This document shows, piece by piece, positions 6,225 through 10,147 of a stretch of DNA of 10,147 bases. A program made the position numbers and the translations under genes. The notes beneath the pieces are model-generated. The model did no database searches and was not told the origin of the DNA. It saw only the letters and a list, made by a program, of their open reading frames with translations. Source of the stretch: an uncultured Eubacteriales bacterium (lineage in GTDB: Bacteria > Bacillota > Clostridia > Oscillospirales > Acutalibacteraceae); the NCBI GenBank assembly GCA_900313125.1, contig OMPZ01000119.1, positions 1 to 10,147 on the forward strand. The letters run 5' to 3'. The first letter of the stretch is position 1. Every line of letters begins with the position of its first letter.

Positions 6225-6707
6225 ATGGCAAATCATCTTGAAAATATGATGGATACTACAATGGAAAAGATCAGGCAGATGGTCGATGTCAACACGATCA
6301 TCGGCGAGCCTGTAATATGCCCCGACGGCACGGTGATAATCCCCGTGTCGAAGGTCAGCTACGGCTTTGCGTCGGGCGGCTCGGATCTTCCGAATAAAAA
6401 CGGCAACTCAAAGGACAACTTTGCAGGCGGCAGCGGCGCAGGCGTGTCGATACAGCCGGTGGCGTTCCTTATCGTGAACAACGGCAACGTAAAGATGCTC
6501 AACATGGAGTTTGACGGCGCCGTAGACCGCGTTATCGCCATGATCCCCGATATCACCGACAAGGTGAGCGAGCTTTTTAAAAAGACGGGCAAGGGCAAGA
6601 AAAAGGACGATGACGACGCTCCCGAGGCAAAGCCCGTAAGCAAAAAGGCGAGCCTGCACAAAAGCTCTCTCGACGAAGCAGCCGACGTTGACGATACGGT
6701 TTTCTAA
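6225..6707 (+). CDS. gerW: GerW-family (YtfJ-like) sporulation protein
   Basis: 160 residues; the GerW/YtfJ signature is clear: MANHLENMMDTTMEKIRQMV, then VNTIIGEPVICPDGTVIIPVSKVSYGF (split here over residues 21-47). A Gly/Ser-rich loop with GGSGAGVSIQPVAFLIV follows, then an amphipathic helix with AVDRVIAMIPDITDKV, and a charged, probably disordered tail from about 125. In Bacillus, GerW (YtfJ) is a forespore-made inner-spore protein needed for normal germination with certain germinants; in Clostridia the family is widespread and less studied. It follows the DUF2953 gene, its usual partner. AAGGAAAGG at 6204-6212 serves as ribosome binding site with long spacing. A TATAAT at 6197-6202 has no properly spaced -35, so a separate promoter is uncertain. 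The symbol is by family and context. Confidence 0.85.
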   Translation: MANHLENMMDTTMEKIRQMVDVNTIIGEPVICPDGTVIIPVSKVSYGFASGGSDLPNKNGNSKDNFAGGSGAGVSIQPVAFLIVNNGNVKMLNMEFDGAVDRVIAMIPDITDKVSELFKKTGKGKKKDDDDAPEAKPVSKKASLHKSSLDEAADVDDTVF

Positions 6708-6721
6708 AAAATAATATACGG

Positions 6722-6750
6722 TTCATTTTTCACAGCCGCTCTCATATAAT
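6722..6750 (+). promoter_or_regulatory. Possible promoter upstream of the D,D-carboxypeptidase gene
   Basis: TATAAT at 6745-6750 with a weak TTCATT at 6722-6727 and a 17-nt spacer, in the 74-nt gap between the gerW-like gene and the carboxypeptidase gene. CATATAAT also resembles a sigma-E -10, but no matching -35 was found. The gene may therefore be expressed both by read-through and on its own. Confidence 0.35.
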
Positions 6751-6781
6751 TGAATGATAAAAAAATTCGGGAGTGGTGGGC

Positions 6782-7966
6782 GTGAAAAAACAGGTCTACA
6801 GCGCGCTGAGGATAATTTCGGCGCTCATTGCCGCAGCGGCAGCCGCGCTGTCGTTCTCAACGGTAGTATATTCGGAGGAAGGCGATGACGCGCCGCCCGA
6901 GACGAGCGCGTATGCGTACTGCCTTTACTGCTGCAACAACGGCGAGGTGATCGCCGAAAAAAACGCAGACGAGCGTCTGCCGATGGCAAGCACGACGAAG
7001 ATAATGACCGCCGTGCTGGGGCTTGAAGCGGCACAGCAAAGCGAAAACGAACCGGAGATAACGATAACTCCGGAGATGTACGCCGAGGGCTCGTCGATGT
7101 ATTTGGCAGACGGCGAGACTGTAACGCTTACCGAGCTTGTCGGCGGAATGCTGATGGTGTCGGGCAACGACGCCGCGAACGCTGTCGCAATGACGCTTGG
7201 CGGCAGCCGTGAGGGCTTTGCCGATATGATGAACGAAAAGGCGTATGAGCTGGGTCTTTCTGACACGCATTTTGTAACGCCGTCGGGTCTTGACGCCGAC
7301 GGTCACTTCACAACGGCGCGCGACCTTGCGCGTCTGATGGCGTACTGCATGGAAAACGAAGCGTTCGCCGAGATAGATAGAAGCTCAAGCATTACGGTGC
7401 ATTTTCTGTCGCCTGCCGGGAAAACTCAGACGTACTACAACGAAAACAAACTGCTGAATCTCTACGAATACTGCGTCGCGGGGAAAACGGGCTTTACCGA
7501 TAAGGCGGGGCGCACTCTTGTCTCGTGCGCCGAAAAGGACGGTATACGTCTCGCCGCGGTGACTCTTAACGACGGCGACGACTGGAACGACCACATAAGC
7601 CTGTTCGACTACGGCTTTGGCAGGCTGAGCATGGAAAAGCCCGATACAGCCGACCCGCAAAACGGCGGGGTGAGCGTGCCTGTAGTCGGAGGGGAGACAG
7701 ACGAGCTGACGCTTATCGCGGGCGAGCCGCCGCTTGTGTGCTCGGGTGCAGGCAGTACCGATGTCACAACGGAATACGAGCTGCCGCATTTTGTGTACGC
7801 GCCGATAAAAAAGGGCGAAAAGATAGGCGAGCTGAAATACTACACGGGCGGCGTTTACGCCGGAAAAGCCGACGTTACGGCGCAGCAGGAAATAGCCGCG
7901 TCGCAGGAAATGACGACCTTTACGGAAAACATTGTAAGCTTTTTCAGGTCGCGTATGAAAAGATAA
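6782..7966 (+). CDS. dacF: Serine-type D-alanyl-D-alanine carboxypeptidase (S11, DacF-type)
   Basis: A low-molecular-weight penicillin-binding protein that removes the terminal D-Ala from peptidoglycan pentapeptides outside the cytoplasmic membrane, limiting cross-linking. In the 394-residue product, a Sec signal (KK, then hydrophobic ~7-28) is followed by the catalytic S70-T-T-K73 (MASTTKIMTAVL), S127-G-N129 and K235-T-G237 (AGKTGFTDKAGRT). A PBP5-type C-terminal beta domain (about 275-370, PIKKGEKIGELKYY) and a C-terminal amphipathic helix (TENIVSFFRSRMKR) complete the family layout. All three active-site motifs are intact. The start is taken as GTG 6782, giving MKKQVYSALR: GGGAG at 6769-6773 is 8 nt upstream, whereas the in-frame GTG at 6773 overlaps that site. 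Position near sporulation genes favours DacF over a vegetative DacA, but that is inference. Confidence 0.88.
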   Translation: MKKQVYSALRIISALIAAAAAALSFSTVVYSEEGDDAPPETSAYAYCLYCCNNGEVIAEKNADERLPMASTTKIMTAVLGLEAAQQSENEPEITITPEMYAEGSSMYLADGETVTLTELVGGMLMVSGNDAANAVAMTLGGSREGFADMMNEKAYELGLSDTHFVTPSGLDADGHFTTARDLARLMAYCMENEAFAEIDRSSSITVHFLSPAGKTQTYYNENKLLNLYEYCVAGKTGFTDKAGRTLVSCAEKDGIRLAAVTLNDGDDWNDHISLFDYGFGRLSMEKPDTADPQNGGVSVPVVGGETDELTLIAGEPPLVCSGAGSTDVTTEYELPHFVYAPIKKGEKIGELKYYTGGVYAGKADVTAQQEIAASQEMTTFTENIVSFFRSRMKR

Positions 7967-8009
7967 AAGATAGATAGAGGAAAAGAAAAGATCTACGGAG
8001 GAAATAAAA

Positions 8010-8765
8010 GTGGAGGAAAAGGTAAGACTTCAGAAGGTGCTCGCGCAGTGCGGCGTGGCGTCGAGAAGAAAGGCTGAACAGCTCATCGAGCAGGGCAGCG
8101 TAAAGGTCAATGGTCAGACAGCCCATATCGGCGACAAGGTAGATCCTCAGAAGGATAAGATAACCGTTAAGGGCAAGCGCATAAGCGCGGCGGCTAAGAA
8201 TAAGTATTACTACATAATGCTGCACAAGCCGCGCGGCTACGTCACCACCATGAAGGACGAAAAGGGCAGAAAGTGCGTCGCGGAGCTTGTGAAGGACGTT
8301 CCGGCAAGAGTGTACCCCGTAGGCAGGCTCGACCGTGAGAGCGAGGGTCTGCTGCTTATGACGAACGACGGCGATTTTGCCAACAAGGTGACTCACCCGA
8401 CACAGCACGTCGCTAAGGTGTACAGAGTTACGGTGCGCCCCGACATCACCAAGGAGCAGCTTGAAGAAATGCGCTCGGGCATGGTGATCGACGGCAGAAA
8501 AACACAGCCGTGCGACGTTCATGTGCTCAACCGCGAAGAGGGCAGAGTAGTTATCGAGGTCGTGCTCAGAGAGGGCAGGAACCGCCAGATCAGAAAGATG
8601 TGCGAAAAGCTGGGCGTTGAGGTCGCAAGGCTCAAGCGCACTATGATCGGTCAGGTCAAGCTCGGAATGCTGCCGCAGGGCAAATGGCGCGAGCTTTCGC
8701 ACGACGAGGTGCGCCGTCTTACGGCGCAGCCGAACACGACCGTTATCACGGAGAATTACAAATAA
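8010..8765 (+). CDS. rluB: 23S rRNA pseudouridine synthase B
   Basis: Converts a uridine of 23S rRNA (position 2605 in E. coli numbering) to pseudouridine during ribosome assembly. The 251-residue protein has an N-terminal S4 RNA-binding domain (about 5-53, RLQKVLAQCGVASRRKAEQL) and a RsuA/RluB/E/F catalytic domain (about 66-245). The domain contains YYIMLHKPRGYVTT and VGRLDRESEGLLLMTNDG, where Asp108 is the catalytic aspartate, then HVAKVYRVTV and EGRNRQIRKMCEKLG. It is of normal length with no defects. The GTG start at 8010 follows GGAGG (7997-8001) with an 8-nt gap. It is the last gene of the rightward cluster and directly precedes a strong terminator. RluB and RsuA families are close; the neighbourhood (scpAB, dac) and the S4 start favour RluB. 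Confidence 0.92.
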   Translation: MEEKVRLQKVLAQCGVASRRKAEQLIEQGSVKVNGQTAHIGDKVDPQKDKITVKGKRISAAAKNKYYYIMLHKPRGYVTTMKDEKGRKCVAELVKDVPARVYPVGRLDRESEGLLLMTNDGDFANKVTHPTQHVAKVYRVTVRPDITKEQLEEMRSGMVIDGRKTQPCDVHVLNREEGRVVIEVVLREGRNRQIRKMCEKLGVEVARLKRTMIGQVKLGMLPQGKWRELSHDEVRRLTAQPNTTVITENYK

Positions 8766-8774
8766 TAATATAAG

Positions 8775-8820
8775 AACACCTGCTGTATTGCAAAAATTAC
8801 AGCAGGTGTTTTCGTTTTAT
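8775..8820. terminator. Strong intrinsic terminator between convergent genes
   Basis: Perfect 13-bp stem AACACCTGCTGTA (8775-8787) with TACAGCAGGTGTT (8798-8810), a 10-nt loop, and a T-rich tract from 8809 on. It lies 10 nt after the rluB stop and ends just before the stop of the leftward gene. The minus-strand side is followed by CTTATATTATTATT, so it may also end transcripts from the right with lower efficiency. Confidence 0.93.
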
Positions 8821-8822
8821 TT

Positions 8823-9425
8823 TTATTGATGATACAGGCTGTATATCCACAAAGCGGCGCAGGCGCAGACCACGAGCGCGATCACTATGCCGATCATCAG
8901 CGGCAGCGAGGGGCTGTGAGAGCTTTTCAGCCTGTCCATCGCGCCGTTGTCGGGTTCGGGCGCGAATACAACGGTGTGGTTCCTGACAGGCTCGGTTATC
9001 TCTTCGCCCGCCGAGTTTGCCGTGTCGATGTTTTTCAAAAGCTGTGCGCCGAACATACGCTCCGCGGCGTCCGGGTCGTCCGGGAGGACGAGCACATATT
9101 TATTGCCGGTCTTTATCAGGTAGCCGTCGCTGCCCGACCCGTTGACGACGCGCTTGTTCCATTCGACGGAGAGGCGTGTGTTCGTGAAGTATTCTGACAG
9201 CGCCGTCATGACGTTGCTGTCGCCCGCGGCGGTCAGACCGCCGACCACGATAACAAGCTCCGATTCGGCAAAAGCTCTGCGGAATTTCATTCTGAGATCC
9301 TGCGGCGAAACGGCTGCGTAGCCCGACTTCACCGTGATCTTCGACATCGTGCGGAACTTCTTTGTCAGGCTGCGCTGGATATATCCTGTTTTGTAAGCTA
9401 TATAGTAAATTATCGAACAGTCCAT
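8823..9425 (-). CDS. Tail-anchored protein with a degenerate MoaB/CinA-type (MoCF_biosynth-like) domain
   Basis: 200 residues. The middle resembles the molybdopterin-binding fold of MoaB, Mog and the CinA N-terminus: a helix (LRMKFRRAFAES), the strand ELVIVVGGL at 56-64, then TAAGDSNVMTALSEYF at 65-80, and later GYLIKTGNKYVLVLPDDP at 101-118 followed by a helix with RMFGAQLL. In CinA these are the positions of GGLGPTxDD and the LPGxP segment; here only GGL and one Asp remain, and LPG has become LPD. After a hydrophilic linker (about 135-172) comes one membrane segment (about 174-197) and a 3-residue tail, so the domain is probably cytoplasmic and C-terminally anchored. No signal peptide is seen. 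The ATG at 9425 follows GGAG (9433-9436) with 7-nt spacing. It lies 20 nt downstream of the EEP-family gene, presumably in one transcript. Function unknown; molybdopterin chemistry is doubtful. Confidence 0.65.
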   Translation of the reverse strand: MDCSIIYYIAYKTGYIQRSLTKKFRTMSKITVKSGYAAVSPQDLRMKFRRAFAESELVIVVGGLTAAGDSNVMTALSEYFTNTRLSVEWNKRVVNGSGSDGYLIKTGNKYVLVLPDDPDAAERMFGAQLLKNIDTANSAGEEITEPVRNHTVVFAPEPDNGAMDRLKSSHSPSLPLMIGIVIALVVCACAALWIYSLYHQ

Positions 9426-9445
9426 TTTGCAGCTCCGATACTTGC

Positions 9446-10147
9446 TTATTTAACGAGCGTTACTTCTGTCACAACGGGGTTGTGGCTGCTGAAACGGAAA
9501 TCCGTATCAACGGTCGCGGTGTTTTCAACAATGGTGTTGGGCGACGTTATAAAGCCATCTACAACGTAGGTCTTCGACGCCGCGCTGTATGCCCCGTCCA
9601 TAAGGCGCATTGTGGGCACGGAATCGTCGGTGCAGTATTTCCAGCCGCCCGTGAGGTTCTCGGTCGATATCTCGTACGGCTTGAACAGATCAGTCTCGTT
9701 CGTCGGGTATTTGCTCTTGTTTACAGACGGCAGAACGGCGTTGAAGCAGCCGCCCGCGATAACGTAGTTGCCCTTAGCAAATTCCATCTGCATAAATTCG
9801 CAAAGCTCCTTGTACTGCGTGTACATCGTCGTATCGTCGGCGTATTCGCTGAAATGAACGTTTATCAGAACAAGCTCCTTCGTTGAGTCGCCGAGCTTTA
9901 CTCTGTCGATAAGAAGAACGGGCTTTCTGTTCCATGTGCTTGAAGGCCACGCTGCGCCGTCCGTCACGGGGCGCAGCTCGGCTTGGTCGATGCCGAAGCG
10001 CGTAAGCGTAAGCTCGCCCGAATCCACCCTGCCGACAAGACCCGTCACCGGTACGGGAACGTATGTGCAGAGATAATCGTTTGCAAACGTGCTCGCCCTG
10101 CCGTAAATGCCGTTTGAGAAAAGGCTCGCTTCGTCGATGCTGTACGA
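9446..10147 (-). CDS. Endonuclease/exonuclease/phosphatase (EEP) family protein, active site altered, 5' part outside window
   Basis: The frame is open from the stop at 9446 to the right edge (234 codons), so the N-terminus, where EEP proteins have a catalytic Glu, is not visible. A start inside the window is unlikely because family-like sequence (YGRASTFANDYL) continues to the edge. Seen: ELVLINVHFSEYADD (the NxH strand with its His kept), then GNYVIAGGCFNAVL, TYVVDGFITSPN, and FRFSSHNPVV before the end VTLVK. In the family these read GGDFN, DG.l.S and SDHNPV. Here Cys (codon 9746-9748) replaces the Asp of GDFN, and Ser (9485-9487) replaces the Asp of SDH. Both Asp are catalytic in DNase I-like enzymes, so phosphodiesterase or phosphatase activity is probably weak or lost. 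Clostridial members usually have an N-terminal membrane anchor; that cannot be checked here. It is followed after 20 nt by the MoaB/CinA-like gene. Confidence 0.75.
   Translation of the reverse strand, partial: SYSIDEASLFSNGIYGRASTFANDYLCTYVPVPVTGLVGRVDSGELTLTRFGIDQAELRPVTDGAAWPSSTWNRKPVLLIDRVKLGDSTKELVLINVHFSEYADDTTMYTQYKELCEFMQMEFAKGNYVIAGGCFNAVLPSVNKSKYPTNETDLFKPYEISTENLTGGWKYCTDDSVPTMRLMDGAYSAASKTYVVDGFITSPNTIVENTATVDTDFRFSSHNPVVTEVTLVK

Noticed and set aside
7944..8702. 252-codon minus-strand ORF opposite rluB
   Set aside because: It is antisense to a clearly conserved pseudouridine synthase; its composition is that of a codon-bias shadow.

Overview
The window looks like chromosomal DNA from an anaerobic, spore-forming-lineage Clostridia bacterium, most likely Oscillospiraceae/Ruminococcaceae. 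The evidence is a pyruvate:ferredoxin oxidoreductase gene, purine-rich Shine-Dalgarno sequences, an scpA-scpB-ytfI-ytfJ(gerW)-dacF-rluB gene run as in Firmicutes, GTG and TTG starts, and moderate GC. Species cannot be fixed from the sequence.

Layout. (1) Bases 1-642, minus strand: the N-terminal 214 codons of nifJ (PFOR), running off the left edge. (2) Bases 643-1355: an AT-rich, geneless divergent spacer with a probable nifJ promoter, two TTGTT/AACAA palindromes and a 14-codon mini-ORF of doubtful meaning. (3) Bases 1356-3119, plus strand: a two-gene unit of bacterial PH-domain membrane proteins (YdbS-like and YdbT-like). The second gene ends inside a repeat. (4) Bases 3084-3379: a ~296-bp MITE-like element with ~89-bp imperfect inverted arms. 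It supplies the last 11 codons and the stop of the YdbT-like gene, whose final PH domain is missing. (5) Bases 3407-8765, plus strand: a good sigma-A-type promoter followed by an M50 site-2-protease-family gene, scpA, scpB, a DUF2953 (YtfI-like) gene, a gerW/ytfJ-like gene, a DacF-type D,D-carboxypeptidase and rluB, closed by a strong 13-bp hairpin terminator at 8775-8820. (6) Bases 8823-10147, minus strand: two closely spaced genes converging on rluB. One is an endonuclease/exonuclease/phosphatase (EEP) family protein open at the right edge. The other is a tail-anchored protein with a degenerate MoaB/CinA-type domain.

How the genes fit together. The central cluster is chromosome and envelope housekeeping: ScpAB are the SMC condensin partners, the DUF2953/GerW pair and DacF belong to sporulation and cell-wall functions, and RluB modifies 23S rRNA. 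The B. subtilis chromosome keeps scpAB, a dac gene and rluB close together in the same order, with spmA-spmB between dac and rluB; here spmA-spmB is absent.

The least ordinary parts are the repeat-truncated PH-domain gene and the minus-strand pair at the right edge. Both members of that pair have lost hallmark residues of their enzyme families: the EEP protein has Cys and Ser where two catalytic Asp are expected, and the MoaB/CinA-like protein has lost most of its GGLGPT-type motif. They are candidates for a pseudoenzyme module of unknown function. No CRISPR array, tRNA, rRNA, phage gene or complete transposase was seen.
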